Positions 47,107-57,214 of a stretch of 64,000 nucleotides of DNA are shown piece by piece. Below the pieces are notes generated by a model. That model ran no database searches and was not told where the DNA came from. It worked only from the letters and a program-made list of their open reading frames with translations. A program made the position numbers and the translations under genes. The stretch comes from Hyphomicrobiales bacterium (GTDB lineage Bacteria > Pseudomonadota > Alphaproteobacteria > Rhizobiales > Rhizobiaceae): assembly GCA_900471925.1 (NCBI GenBank), contig UCGV01000001.1, positions 588,808 through 652,807 on the forward strand, given 5' to 3'. Within the stretch, counting starts at the first letter, position 1. Every line of letters starts with the position of its first letter.

Positions 47107-48765
47107 ATGACCTCCGCAAACCGGACTGACGACAAACTCGCCGAACTCAACCAGCCGAGCCTCTGGTCGGGTATCAACGCCTATCGATCCGATCCGCTGA
47201 TCGTCGATCTGACCGCCACGCTGCCGCGAACTATCCGCGAAGACCTTGAAAACATGGGCCGTTACGTGACCTCGCCAGAGGCACAGGAACTGGCGCGCAT
47301 GGCAAACCAGGGTACGCCGCAACTACGCACGCATGGCCCGCGCGGCGAGCGGCTGGATCTCGTCGAATTCCACCCGGCTTGGCATGCGCTGATGCGCCGC
47401 TCGATGGCGTCAGGCCTTCATTCTTCCGTCTGGGATCCGCAGGCCGATACGGAAGCCAAGGATCAGGCCCACCACGTTCGTGCCGCGCGCTTCTATCTGA
47501 CGGCGCAGCTCGAAACCGGCCATCTCTGCCCGGTGACGATGACGAGCGCATCCGTTGCCGCTCTCTCGGCTTCGCCGGCTGTACAGAAAGACTGGGCGCC
47601 GAAGATCCTGTCGCGTAAATACGACTCGTCGAACCGCCCCGCCATGCAGAAGTCAGGCGTGACGATCGGCATGGGCATGACGGAGAAGCAGGGCGGCACC
47701 GATGTGCGCGCCAACAAGACCTCGGCCGAACGGGTAAGCGAGGGCATCTATCGCCTTTCCGGCCACAAGTGGTTCATGTCCGCGCCGATGAGCGACGCCT
47801 TCATCATGCTGGCGCAGACCAAGGAGGGCATGGGCTGCTTCCTGGTGCCACGCCTGCTGGAGGATGGCTCGGCCAACGGCCTGCAGTTCCAGCGCCTGAA
47901 GGACAAGATCGGCAACCGCTCGAACGCTTCGTCCGAAGTCGAATTCACCGATACGTTCGGTTTTCTGCTTGGCGGACCGGACGCCGGTATCCGCACCATT
48001 CTCGATATGGTGACCCTGACGCGGCTCGATTGCTCCCTGGCATCTGCCGGCATCATGCGTGCCTCGCTGGCCGAGGCCGTACACCATACCCGAGGCCGCA
48101 ACGTTTTCGGCAAGATGCTGGTCAACCAGCCGATCATGACGCGCGTACTCGCCGACATGGCACTCGATGTTGCTGCCGCCACTGCTCTCTCCTTCCGGCT
48201 GGCCGATGCCTTTGACAAGGCGCGCGGCAATGCCGAGGATGCGGCCTATGCCCGCGTCATGACGCCGGTCGCCAAATACTGGTGCTGCAAGATCGCTCCG
48301 GCGCTGATCGCCGAGGCGATGGAATGCATCGGCGGCAGCGGCTATATCGAGGAGCGCCCGATTGCCCGCCATTACCGCGAGGCTCCCGTCAATGCGATCT
48401 GGGAAGGCTCGGGCAATGTCATGGCGCTCGACGTGTTGCGCGTGCTGAACCGCGGTAAGGATTTGTTCGAGACTGTTTTCGCGGGTCTTGCGCGTGATCT
48501 TGGTCCGGCCGGCAAGAAGACCATCGACGTGCTGCGCGCAGCGATCGCGCTTTGTGAACAGGACGAGGGCGCTGCTCGCCTTCTGGTTGAGCAACTGGCG
48601 CTTGCCGCAGGCGCTGCCGAACTCTATCGCCTTGGGGCAGGGCGCATTGCCGACGCCTTCATCGAAACCCGCCTTGCTGGCGGCTGGCGGGCGACCTACG
48701 GCATGCTCGATTCCCGCTTCGACGCGAGTTACATCGTCGATCTGCTATATCCGCCGGCTGCCTGA
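47107..48765 (+). CDS. aidB: acyl-CoA dehydrogenase family protein, AidB-like
   Basis: This 552-residue protein is of the AidB branch of acyl-CoA dehydrogenases. AidB is a flavoprotein induced by alkylation damage that binds DNA; its dehydrogenase activity is weak. Family features are GHLCPVTMTSASVAAL near residue 140 (AidB N-terminal region), GMGMTEKQGGTDVRANKT near residue 190, and the flavin domain ECIGGSGYIEERPIARHYREAPVNAIWEGSGN near residue 400. Its length fits AidB. It is followed by a GNAT gene overlapping its stop, so the two are coupled. I infer function from family only. Confidence 0.86.
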   Translation: MTSANRTDDKLAELNQPSLWSGINAYRSDPLIVDLTATLPRTIREDLENMGRYVTSPEAQELARMANQGTPQLRTHGPRGERLDLVEFHPAWHALMRRSMASGLHSSVWDPQADTEAKDQAHHVRAARFYLTAQLETGHLCPVTMTSASVAALSASPAVQKDWAPKILSRKYDSSNRPAMQKSGVTIGMGMTEKQGGTDVRANKTSAERVSEGIYRLSGHKWFMSAPMSDAFIMLAQTKEGMGCFLVPRLLEDGSANGLQFQRLKDKIGNRSNASSEVEFTDTFGFLLGGPDAGIRTILDMVTLTRLDCSLASAGIMRASLAEAVHHTRGRNVFGKMLVNQPIMTRVLADMALDVAAATALSFRLADAFDKARGNAEDAAYARVMTPVAKYWCCKIAPALIAEAMECIGGSGYIEERPIARHYREAPVNAIWEGSGNVMALDVLRVLNRGKDLFETVFAGLARDLGPAGKKTIDVLRAAIALCEQDEGAARLLVEQLALAAGAAELYRLGAGRIADAFIETRLAGGWRATYGMLDSRFDASYIVDLLYPPAA

Positions 48766-49382
48766 TGCAAATATTTCGGAACGCGCGACCGGACGATCTC
48801 GATCAGATCTATGCCATCTCGCTTGCGACTGGTCACGGCGGCAAGGATGCGCGCCATCTCTATCGCGATGGCCGTATGGTCGGCCATATCTATTCTGCGC
48901 CCTATGTAGTGCTCAACCCGGAAATGACCCTGGTGGCGGAGGATGAACTGGGCATTGCCGGTTATATCGTCGGCGCCTACGATACATCCGCGTTCGAAGC
49001 GCGGCTTGAACGGGAATGGTGGCCCGCTCTGCGCGCTGAGTATGCCGATCCAACCGGTGAACCCTCTACATGGACGGCGGGCGAGGGTCGCAGCTTCGCG
49101 ATCCATCATCCGCGCACCATGTGGGCTGAGATCGTCGAAGCCTATCCTGCTCATATCCACATGAACCTCATGCCGCGCCTGCAAGGGCAGGGCGTTGGAA
49201 GCCGCCTTCTCGAGCAATGGGTTTCCGAAGCGTGCAACGCTGGTGTTCGCGGCATTCATCTCGGCGTCAATGCCGGTAACCAGGGCGGCTTGAACTTCTG
49301 GTCGTCCCGTGGTTTTGAGCGTCTGCTTCCGCCGCTCGTCCCGGCGACGGAAATATCCGTCTGGTTCGGCCGGACGCTCTGA
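48765..49382 (+). CDS. GNAT family N-acetyltransferase
   Basis: This 205-residue protein has the acetyl-CoA loop LMPRLQGQGVGSRLLEQWVSEA near residue 145 and the C-terminal motif GIHLGVNAGNQGGLNFWSSRGFERL. It resembles the hexosaminidase/N-acetyltransferase-type GNATs; the substrate is unknown. The start ATG overlaps the aidB-like stop (TGATG), so it is translationally coupled and probably expressed with it. Confidence 0.85.
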   Translation: MQIFRNARPDDLDQIYAISLATGHGGKDARHLYRDGRMVGHIYSAPYVVLNPEMTLVAEDELGIAGYIVGAYDTSAFEARLEREWWPALRAEYADPTGEPSTWTAGEGRSFAIHHPRTMWAEIVEAYPAHIHMNLMPRLQGQGVGSRLLEQWVSEACNAGVRGIHLGVNAGNQGGLNFWSSRGFERLLPPLVPATEISVWFGRTL

Positions 49383-49578
49383 ATATCAGCTTTCCGGCCG
49401 CCGAACATTTCCTGAGATTGGACTGCTTTATAGTCCTGTCGTGGCCGGCTTTGCTGGCAAGATAAGCTGTGTTCTCCATAGAGACGTCGCCGCAGCAGCC
49501 GGTGTTGTGACAATGGAACAAAAAATCCGGCCACGTTGCCGTAGCCGGATCCTGTTATCTATCTCCGAAAATCAGCTT

Positions 49579-52461
49579 TCAGAAGAAGCCACGGCGCTGC
49601 CACCAGCCAGCCTTTTTCGGCTTGCCGTCGCCTTCAGCCTCGCCACTGTCGGCGCGGTTCGAAGTCACCGTCGGCTCGGAAGACGAGATGTTGGAGCCAC
49701 GGTTGGCACGCGCGGGCTTTGCCTCTTCCTGCGCAGGTGCGGCGAGGTCCGCGGAGGCTTCCGCCGCTTCCGGCTCGGCTTCGGCAACCGTCGCTTCTAC
49801 GGCAACCGTTTCGACCGCTGCCGTTTCAATGATGGGCTCTTCGACCGGCGAGGGAGCGGCAGCCTTGCGGCGGCCACGGCTGCGGGCCGGCTTGACCTTT
49901 TCGGCAACGCTTTCGCTGCCTTCGATGGCAGCCGCCGCGGATTGACCCTCATTGGCCTCGGCAGCGACGACTTCGATCACCTCCGCTTCGGTCGCGACGG
50001 TTTCTTCGGCTGCATCATCGCCGTCCTCGTCCGTGCTTCCGGCCTCGGAGGTTTCACCGCTTTCGGCACCTTCCTCACCACGGTTGCGACGGCCGCCACG
50101 CTTGCCGCGACGACGGCGCTTGCGGCGCTGGGCATCGTCACCTTCGGCGTGGGCATCGGTTGTTACCTCGGCGGCATCGCTGTCGCCTTCGCTGCCGTCA
50201 TCTTCGCCCTCATCACCGTCATCGGCCTCGCCGGAAACGGAATCGGCAGACACCTGCTGCTCGGCACCACCGTTACGGCCGCGACGACGGCGACGGCGCT
50301 TGCGCTTGCGTCCACCTTCGCCTTCACTCTCTGCGCGTGCAGCAGGACGCTCGGCGGCAACGGGCTTTTCTTCCAGCTCTTCGTCTTCGTCCTCATCATG
50401 CTCGATGACGACATCGTCATCATCGTCGTCGTCGGGGATGGCTGCGAAATTAAAGAGGCTTTCAATCTTGACCGGGTTTTCGACCGGCTCGCCGCGATCG
50501 ATCGCGAAATGTTGTGCACCGACCGCACCATCTGCATCGATGATGATCGCCACGCCGAAACGGGCTTCATAATCGACGATGGTCTGGCGCTTGTGGTTGA
50601 GCAAATAGAGCGCGATATCGGGCGTCGTGCGCACGGTGATATTGTGCGTCGTGTTCTTGAGCAGATATTCCTCGACGCCGCGCAGAACATGCAGTGCGAC
50701 TGAAGACTGCGAACGGACGTGGCCGGTGCCGCCGCAATGCGAGCAGACCTGCGTCGTCGATTCAAGAACGGAAGCGCGGATGCGCTGGCGCGACATTTCC
50801 AGAAGACCGAAATGCGAGATACGGCCGACCTGGATACGGGCGCGGTCGTTCTTCAGGCACTCCTTCAGCTTCTTCTCGACAGCGCGGTTGTTGCGCTTTT
50901 CTTCCATGTCGATGAAGTCGATGACGATAAGGCCGGCAAGGTCGCGCAGGCGAAGCTGACGGGCGATTTCTTCCGCCGCCTCAAGGTTGGTCTGGAGAGC
51001 CGTATCCTCGATGGAATGTTCGCGGGTCGAACGACCGGAGTTGACGTCGATCGAAACCAGCGCTTCCGTCTGGTTCATGATCAGGTAGCCGCCGGACTTC
51101 AGCGTTACCTGCGGCTGCAGCATGCGGTCGAGCTGCGCCTCGATGCCGGAGCGCGAGAAGATCGGGTGGATGTCGCGATAGGGCTGAACGACCTTGGCAT
51201 GGCTCGGCATCAGCATCTTCATGAAGTCTTTCGCTTCACGATAGCCTTCTTCGCCGGCAACGATGATCTCGCTGATATCCTTGTTGTAGAGGTCGCGGAT
51301 CGAGCGCTTGATGAGCGAGCCTTCCTCATAGACGAGGCAAGGGGCTGTCGAGGCAAGCGTCAGCGTGCGGACGTTTTCCCACAGGCGCATCAGATATTCG
51401 AAGTCGCGCTTGACCTCGACCTTGGTGCGGTTCGCACCGGCCGTGCGCAGGATCACGCCCATGCCCTGCGGCACTTCCAGCATGCGGGCGATTTCCTTCA
51501 GCCGCTTGCGGTCCTGCGGGTTGGTGATCTTGCGGGAAATACCGCCGCCACGCGCCGTGTTCGGCATCAGAACCGAATAGCGGCCTGCAAGCGAGAGATA
51601 AGTGGTAAGGGCAGCACCCTTGTTGCCGCGCTCTTCCTTGGCGACCTGCACCAGCAGGATCTGGCGGCGCTTGATCACTTCCTGGATGCGATACTGTTTG
51701 CGCGGCTTGCGCTGCACGCGGTCCGGAACCTCTTCCATCGCATCTTCGGCGCCGACGGATTCGATCACTTCCTCTTCGCCGTGGTCGTCGTCGTCATCAT
51801 CGTCGTCCTGACGGCGCTTGGAGACGTCGACATCCTCGGAAATGGAGTCGGTTTCGACCATCGCGGCCATTTCGCCGCCGGTCGAGCCTTCATCGTCATT
51901 GTCGGAAACGGATGCATCTGTGGCTTCCGGTGCTGCCGCTTCTTCGGCAACTGGCTCGACTGCCTTCTTGCGGCTGCGGCGGGCGCGGGGCTTCTTGGCG
52001 GGGGCCTCTTCGGCAACCGGTGCCGCTTCTTCGGCAGGCGCTGCCCCTACGTCTTCTGCCGCGGCTGCTTCGGGCTGCTCGACCGGAACGATGCCGATAT
52101 CGGGCTGGTCCTGTGTCGAAAGATCGACGAGCGGCGCGGTTTCGACATGCTCGACATCTTCGTCACGGCGATGCTCTTCGGCTTCGGCGCGAAGCAGGGC
52201 CTGGCGGTCAGCAAGCGGGATCTGGTAATAGTCGGGATGGATTTCGGCAAAGGCCAGGAAGCCGTGCCGGTTGCCGCCGTAGTCTACGAAGGCGGCCTGC
52301 AGCGAGGGTTCGACCCTCGTTACTTTTGCAAGATAGATGTTGCCGCGAATTTGCTTCTTGTGTTGGGATTCGAAGTCAAATTCTTCTATGCGGTTCCCGC
52401 GAACGACAACGACGCGCGTCTCTTCCTCGTGAGACGCATCGATAAGCATTTTGTCTGCCAT
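49579..52461 (-). CDS. rne: ribonuclease E
   Basis: This 960-residue endoribonuclease is the scaffold of the RNA degradosome and cleaves single-stranded AU-rich RNA. Residues ~38-80 are the first strands of the S1 domain (GNIYLAKVTRVEPSLQAAFVDYG). An acidic, Pro/Ala-rich insertion of about 170 residues then splits the S1 domain, which resumes near residue 258. The catalytic aspartates are in SIDVNSGR (near residue 468) and VIDFIDM (near residue 510). The zinc-link cysteines are CSHCGGTGH near residue 572. The C-terminal third is a disordered acidic/basic tail with Arg-rich patches (KRKRRRRRRG) for RNA binding. Minus strand, with a long leader. Confidence 0.96.
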   Translation of the reverse strand: MADKMLIDASHEEETRVVVVRGNRIEEFDFESQHKKQIRGNIYLAKVTRVEPSLQAAFVDYGGNRHGFLAFAEIHPDYYQIPLADRQALLRAEAEEHRRDEDVEHVETAPLVDLSTQDQPDIGIVPVEQPEAAAAEDVGAAPAEEAAPVAEEAPAKKPRARRSRKKAVEPVAEEAAAPEATDASVSDNDDEGSTGGEMAAMVETDSISEDVDVSKRRQDDDDDDDDHGEEEVIESVGAEDAMEEVPDRVQRKPRKQYRIQEVIKRRQILLVQVAKEERGNKGAALTTYLSLAGRYSVLMPNTARGGGISRKITNPQDRKRLKEIARMLEVPQGMGVILRTAGANRTKVEVKRDFEYLMRLWENVRTLTLASTAPCLVYEEGSLIKRSIRDLYNKDISEIIVAGEEGYREAKDFMKMLMPSHAKVVQPYRDIHPIFSRSGIEAQLDRMLQPQVTLKSGGYLIMNQTEALVSIDVNSGRSTREHSIEDTALQTNLEAAEEIARQLRLRDLAGLIVIDFIDMEEKRNNRAVEKKLKECLKNDRARIQVGRISHFGLLEMSRQRIRASVLESTTQVCSHCGGTGHVRSQSSVALHVLRGVEEYLLKNTTHNITVRTTPDIALYLLNHKRQTIVDYEARFGVAIIIDADGAVGAQHFAIDRGEPVENPVKIESLFNFAAIPDDDDDDDVVIEHDEDEDEELEEKPVAAERPAARAESEGEGGRKRKRRRRRRGRNGGAEQQVSADSVSGEADDGDEGEDDGSEGDSDAAEVTTDAHAEGDDAQRRKRRRRGKRGGRRNRGEEGAESGETSEAGSTDEDGDDAAEETVATEAEVIEVVAAEANEGQSAAAAIEGSESVAEKVKPARSRGRRKAAAPSPVEEPIIETAAVETVAVEATVAEAEPEAAEASADLAAPAQEEAKPARANRGSNISSSEPTVTSNRADSGEAEGDGKPKKAGWWQRRGFF

Positions 52462-53120
52462 GTAAGCTGTGCTCCTCGGCGAGGCCGCGAGAGCGCATTC
52501 CCGACTGCTGTTGAAACAGGAAGAATGCGGTTCGCCGTAGCCGCGCCGGATAATGAAAGTCGCGTTTGGTGCGAGGGGGAGGGCAGCAGCCAGACCGCAG
52601 CCGGAACGTCTTCGATCCGGGGCCTGTACACTTCAGATAAAACCTGCTGCGAAACCATCAACAACCAAGCGTGATCGACAATGACGAAGACCCATTTCGG
52701 GTCCGATGAGTTTGCTCCCTGAGAGCGTGGTGGCTGATCCACCAATGAAATCCCAACATGAAGCCGGAAAATCAGGATCCAGTTCGTGGATAGAAATGCA
52801 TTCGACGGCGGACGATTACCGGTTGTGGCGCCAGATCCGGTGCGGCTGGCTGCCTCGCGGCGACTCTATCCCGTCAACACTTCTACCTAAAATTCGTTGT
52901 ATGTTTTCTCTGTCACAATAGCAAGGGAAAAGCCAAATGTGCCATAATATTGATGGATTTCGCGTCGCATAAACTCCTCGGGGATAAGCGGTCCCGATTC
53001 GTGTATCGTCGTCGATGCGCTCGCCTCTGGCGGGCATCCGCCGGGACGAACTAGGGTCCATCGCAGAAATAAATAGGGTGTGGCGGTCTATTGTTTAAGT
53101 GGTTTCGGATCGCGGCGAAA
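52462..53120. other. leader region of rne and divergent upstream region of amiC
   Basis: The interval holds several hand-drawn hairpins near rne: CGCATTC/GAATGCG (52494-52529), CCGGA/TCCGG (52601-52620), GACCC/GGGTC (52689-52703) and TGGTGG/CCACCA (52725-52742). Minus-strand transcripts would begin about 52900, where a TTGCTA..TACAAC pair exists, giving a leader of over 400 bases. A long rne leader that RNase E cleaves to autoregulate itself is known in enterics; here it is inference. Confidence 0.5.
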
Positions 53121-54341
53121 ATGTCCGCAGGGCGCAAACTGTTTCATGCGGCATGGCTATTTGCCTTTGCCGCGCTTTGTGCTGTTCCCGGTGCTGCTGC
53201 CGGTGCAAAGGATCCGCTGCTGGCCTATGGTGCCCGTATCGTCGGCGACGACGCCAGAACACGCATCGTCATCGATTTCGATCGCGAGCCGCATTTTTCT
53301 GTCCATTATATCGCCAACCCCGAACGCATCGTCGTGGATCTGCCGGCGACTGCCTTCGGCTTTCCGGCCAAGGATCTCGAAGCGCGCGGCCTCTTCAAGG
53401 ATATCCGCTACGGCGCCATGGACGAGGAGAGCGCCCGCATCGTGCTGACGGCGGCGCGTCCGGTGCAATTGGCTTTCGTCAAGGTGCAGACCGATGAAAA
53501 CGGCAATGGCCACAGGCTGGTGCTCGATGCCGAGATGATTGACAAGCAGAAATTCGCCGAGCTGGTAAAAACACAGTCCTGGACCGATCAGGCCGAGGCC
53601 GCTCAGACGACGAGCGCCATTCCCCAGCCGGAAAAGACCGCACCCGGCGATTTCGTCATTGCCGTCGATGCTGGCCACGGCGGCATCGACACGGGCGCAA
53701 TTGGCGTCGATACGAAAACCGAAGAAAAGCAGGTGACGCTCGCATTCGCAAAGGCGCTTGCCGACCGCCTGAACAAGGAGCCCGGCATCAAGGCTTTCTT
53801 GACTCGCGACGATGATGAATTCCTCTCGCTCGCCCAGCGTGTGCAAATTGCCCGGCAAAACCATGCGGGCCTGTTTATTTCCCTGCATGCCGATACGCTG
53901 AAGCAGAAGGATATTCGCGGCGCGACGGTCTATACGATTTCAGACAAGGCCTCGGACAAGCTGGCGGCCGACCTTGCCGAGCGCGAAAACCTGTCGGACC
54001 AGATCGCCGGCAAGGAAACGACCACCGAACCGCCCGAAGTCGCCGATATCCTTCTCGACCTGACGCGGCGCGAGACGCAGGCCTTCTCAATTTCGCTTGC
54101 TGAAAGCGTGCTCTCGTCTTTCAAGGATCAGGTCAGCACGATCAACAATCCGCATCGCCATGCAGGCTTCCGCGTCTTGCAGGCGCCAGATGTTCCCTCG
54201 ATCCTGCTCGAACTCGGTTTCCTGTCCAATGTCGATGACGAGAAGCTCCTGCTGGACGAGAGCTGGAGGGGGAAGATGGCCGATCTCCTGACGAATGCGG
54301 TGAAGCGCTACCGAACCAGCGTGATGGCGAATGGCGGCTGA
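53121..54341 (+). CDS. amiC: N-acetylmuramoyl-L-alanine amidase
   Basis: This zinc amidase of the Amidase_3 family cleaves the lactoyl-peptide bond of peptidoglycan and is used in septum splitting. It has 406 residues from ATG 53121, with a signal peptide (MSAGRKLFHAAWLFAFAALCAVPGAAAG); a TTG start at 53091 would extend the N-terminus by 10 residues. An AMIN-type domain lies at residues ~30-140. The catalytic domain starts VIAVDAGHGGIDTGAIG near residue 185, with metal residues in DAGHGG, a Glu in EEKQVTLAFAKAL, and LFISLHAD. The C-terminal PSILLELGFLSN carries the catalytic Glu. It lies upstream of PBP1A, an order I recall in rhizobia. Confidence 0.93.
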   Translation: MSAGRKLFHAAWLFAFAALCAVPGAAAGAKDPLLAYGARIVGDDARTRIVIDFDREPHFSVHYIANPERIVVDLPATAFGFPAKDLEARGLFKDIRYGAMDEESARIVLTAARPVQLAFVKVQTDENGNGHRLVLDAEMIDKQKFAELVKTQSWTDQAEAAQTTSAIPQPEKTAPGDFVIAVDAGHGGIDTGAIGVDTKTEEKQVTLAFAKALADRLNKEPGIKAFLTRDDDEFLSLAQRVQIARQNHAGLFISLHADTLKQKDIRGATVYTISDKASDKLAADLAERENLSDQIAGKETTTEPPEVADILLDLTRRETQAFSISLAESVLSSFKDQVSTINNPHRHAGFRVLQAPDVPSILLELGFLSNVDDEKLLLDESWRGKMADLLTNAVKRYRTSVMANGG

Positions 54342-54645
54342 GGGCGTTTCGACCTGATTTTTTCAACCGCGTCGCGAAAACCTCTTAACCGGGCGTTGCC
54401 CGGAAGTGACACCCGGGGGCAAACCCGGTCTCTTGTCGGACTGGACGGGGAAAGTGGCGGGACGAGCCCTATTTTGCTCACATTCGCGCCGTTACTCCGG
54501 TCTATATGTTTCGCATCCATAAGACGGAATCGTCTTGTGGCTCCGACGCGCATGGAGTAAGCCGCGCAACGTGCAAAAAGACACGATCTGTGCGATTGTC
54601 GCGGATGCGCCGATCTAATGATTAGAAATACCGGTAGCTGAAAAT
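54342..54645. other. 304-base spacer between amiC and PBP1A
   Basis: It contains a GC hairpin, CCGGGC-GTT-GCCCGG (54389-54403), without a T run, and the sequence CTATAT at 54502-54507, an exact rhizobial -10 but with no good -35 at the right distance. No coding frame is supported. Confidence 0.4.
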
Positions 54646-57093
54646 ATGGTTAGACTTCTTGGATATTTCTTCGGCATTGCCTGCGTCCTGTTTCTGGGCG
54701 TGGCGGCTGTCGTCGGCGTTTATCTTGCCAGCGTCACGAAAGAACTTCCGGATTATGCCGTACTGAGCAGCTATGAGCCGCCTGTCACGACGCGCGTTCA
54801 TGCCGGCAACGGCGCGCTGATGGCTGAGTACGCCAAGCAGCGCCGCCTGTTCCTGCCGATCCAGGCTGTGCCTGATCGTGTGAAGGCGGCCTTTCTTTCG
54901 GCTGAAGACAAGAACTTCTACCAGCACCCGGGTATCGATATCACCGGCTTTGGCCGTGCCGTCGTCGCCTATCTGACCGGTGGTCCGACGCAGGGCGGTT
55001 CGACGATTACCCAGCAGGTTGCCAAGAACTTCTTGCTGTCCAGCGAGCAGACCATGGAGCGCAAGGCCAAGGAAGCGATCCTGTCCTTCCGTATCGAGCA
55101 GGCCTACAGCAAGGACAAAATCCTCGAGCTCTACCTGAACGAGATCTTCTTCGGCCTCAATTCCTATGGTGTCGCCAGCGCGTCGCTCACCTATTTCAAC
55201 AAGTCCGTCAGCGAGCTGACCGTTGCCGAAGCCGCCTACCTCGCGTCGCTGCCGAAAGGCCCGGCAAACTACCATCCGTTCCGCCATCCCGATGCCGCGA
55301 TCACCCGCCGTAACTGGGTCATCGATCGCATGGTTGAAAATGGCTATGTAAGCCAGAGCGATGGCGAAGAGGCCAAGAAGCAGCCGCTCGGCGTCACCGC
55401 CCGCAATACCGGCCCATCGCTCTTCGCGTCCGATTATTTCGCTGAAGCCGTGCGCCGGCAGCTGATCGACCAGTATGGCGAAAAGATGCTGTATGAGGGC
55501 GGCCTTTCGGTGCGCACCTCGCTTGATCCGCAGATGCAGCTCGAAGCTCGCAAGGCACTGCAGGACGGCCTGATCACCTATGACGAGCGCCGTGGTTTCC
55601 ACGGACCGGTCAAGCAGATCAGCACCGGCGGCGACTGGGGTCCGGCGCTTGCCGACATTCCCTCTCTTTCGGACGTGCCGGAATGGCGCCTTGCCGTTGT
55701 GCTGTCCGTTTCCAGCGACACGGTCGATATCGGCCTCCAGCCGTCGAAGGACGGCGGCAACAAGGTGTCATCTGAGCGTGAGCGCGGCACGATCGCCGCC
55801 AAGGACATGCAGTGGGCATTCCGCTCCGCAACCGGCGACCGCAAGACGACGAAGTCGCCGGTCGGCGCCCTCACCGCAGGCGATGTCGTCTATGTCGAAC
55901 GCCTCGGCGGCGACAGCTCTACCTCCTACCGTCTGCGCCAGCCGCCGAAAGTGCAGGGCGGTCTCGTCGCGATGGACCCGAAGACCGGCCGCGTTCTCGC
56001 CATGGTCGGCGGCTTCTCCTATTCTCAGTCGGAATTCAACCGCGCCACGCAGGCGATGCGTCAGCCCGGTTCGTCATTCAAGCCCTTTGTCTACGCCGCT
56101 GCGATGGACAACGGCTATACGCCGGCCTCTGTTATCATGGATGCGCCGATCGAGATCGTGTCGGGCGGCCAGGTCTGGAAGCCTGAAAACTATGGCGGCG
56201 AAGTTGGCGGCCCCTCGACGCTTCGCTCCGGTATCGAGAATTCGCGCAACCTGATGACCGTGCGTCTCGCAAACGACCTCGGCATGAATATCGTCGCCGA
56301 GTATGCCGAACGGTTCGGCATCTACGACAAGATGCCGCCGCTGCTCGCCATGTCGCTTGGTTCGGGTGAAACCACCGTGCTGCGCATGGTCTCGGCCTAT
56401 TCTGTCATCGCCAACGGTGGCAAGCAGATCAAGCCGACGCTGATCGACCGCATTCAGGACCGCTACGGCAAGACGATCTTCAAGCATGAGGAGCGCCTCT
56501 GCGAGGGCTGCAATGCAGGCGACTGGCAGGATCAGGAAGAGCCCAACATCGTCGATAACCGTGAGCAGGTTCTCGATCCGATGACCTCCTACCAGATAAC
56601 CTCGATGATGCAGGGCGTCATCCAGCGCGGTACGGCTGCCGGCAAGGTCGATCTTTCCGGCCGCGATGTGGCCGGCAAGACGGGCACGACCAATGATGAA
56701 AAGGACGCGTGGTTCGTCGGTTTCACGCCGGATCTCGTCTGCGGCCTCTACATGGGCTTCGACACGCCGGCGCCTCTCGGACGTGGCGGTACGGGTGGTG
56801 TTCTCTCCGCGCCGATCTTCAACGAATTCATGCAGGCGGCCGTCAAGGATATGCCGGAATCGAAATTCGTGGTGCCGGCCGGCATGAACATGATCGCGAT
56901 CGATCGCAAGACCGGCATGGCAGCCGCTGAAGGCGATCCCTACACGATCATCGAAGCCTTCAAGCCAGGCACCGGCCCGGCTGATAGCCTGTCGGTTATC
57001 GGCATGGATGGCACGATGGCGCCGGAAGAAATCCTCCGTACCTCGCCGCAGGCAAACCAGGCAGTCCAGACCAACACGCCCGGCCTGTTCTGA
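54646..57093 (+). CDS. mrcA: bifunctional penicillin-binding protein 1A
   Basis: This class A PBP makes glycan strands and cross-links them. Its 815 residues begin with a single membrane anchor (residues 5-25). The GT51 domain has EDKNFYQHPGID near residue 87 and GGSTITQQVAKNF near residue 122. An OB-like linker follows. The transpeptidase domain has the nucleophile SxxK (SSFK near residue 475), SRN near residue 535 and KTGT near residue 677. It is the gene after amiC and before prfB. Confidence 0.97.
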   Translation: MVRLLGYFFGIACVLFLGVAAVVGVYLASVTKELPDYAVLSSYEPPVTTRVHAGNGALMAEYAKQRRLFLPIQAVPDRVKAAFLSAEDKNFYQHPGIDITGFGRAVVAYLTGGPTQGGSTITQQVAKNFLLSSEQTMERKAKEAILSFRIEQAYSKDKILELYLNEIFFGLNSYGVASASLTYFNKSVSELTVAEAAYLASLPKGPANYHPFRHPDAAITRRNWVIDRMVENGYVSQSDGEEAKKQPLGVTARNTGPSLFASDYFAEAVRRQLIDQYGEKMLYEGGLSVRTSLDPQMQLEARKALQDGLITYDERRGFHGPVKQISTGGDWGPALADIPSLSDVPEWRLAVVLSVSSDTVDIGLQPSKDGGNKVSSERERGTIAAKDMQWAFRSATGDRKTTKSPVGALTAGDVVYVERLGGDSSTSYRLRQPPKVQGGLVAMDPKTGRVLAMVGGFSYSQSEFNRATQAMRQPGSSFKPFVYAAAMDNGYTPASVIMDAPIEIVSGGQVWKPENYGGEVGGPSTLRSGIENSRNLMTVRLANDLGMNIVAEYAERFGIYDKMPPLLAMSLGSGETTVLRMVSAYSVIANGGKQIKPTLIDRIQDRYGKTIFKHEERLCEGCNAGDWQDQEEPNIVDNREQVLDPMTSYQITSMMQGVIQRGTAAGKVDLSGRDVAGKTGTTNDEKDAWFVGFTPDLVCGLYMGFDTPAPLGRGGTGGVLSAPIFNEFMQAAVKDMPESKFVVPAGMNMIAIDRKTGMAAAEGDPYTIIEAFKPGTGPADSLSVIGMDGTMAPEEILRTSPQANQAVQTNTPGLF

Positions 57094-57214
57094 TCGCCAT
57101 CTATCTCCATTGCGCCCGCCACGGCTCTTTACATCCGCGGCGGGCGTCTCTATGTCACCAGCCTGACAGAAATACCCCGGCACTCACAGAATACCGAAGC
57201 AAAGAAGCAGGAAA

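Noticed and set aside
49952..50572. Serine-rich plus-strand frame and runs of short repeats inside rne
   Set aside because: Result of reading the acidic/basic tail of RNase E on the opposite strand, not a repeat array or CRISPR.
50719..52674. A 651-codon plus-strand open frame across rne
   Set aside because: Antisense of rne, low-complexity regions give long open frames on both strands.
52816..53061. A frame of 81 codons in the rne/amiC interval
   Set aside because: No ribosome site or family likeness; it covers the likely promoter area of rne.
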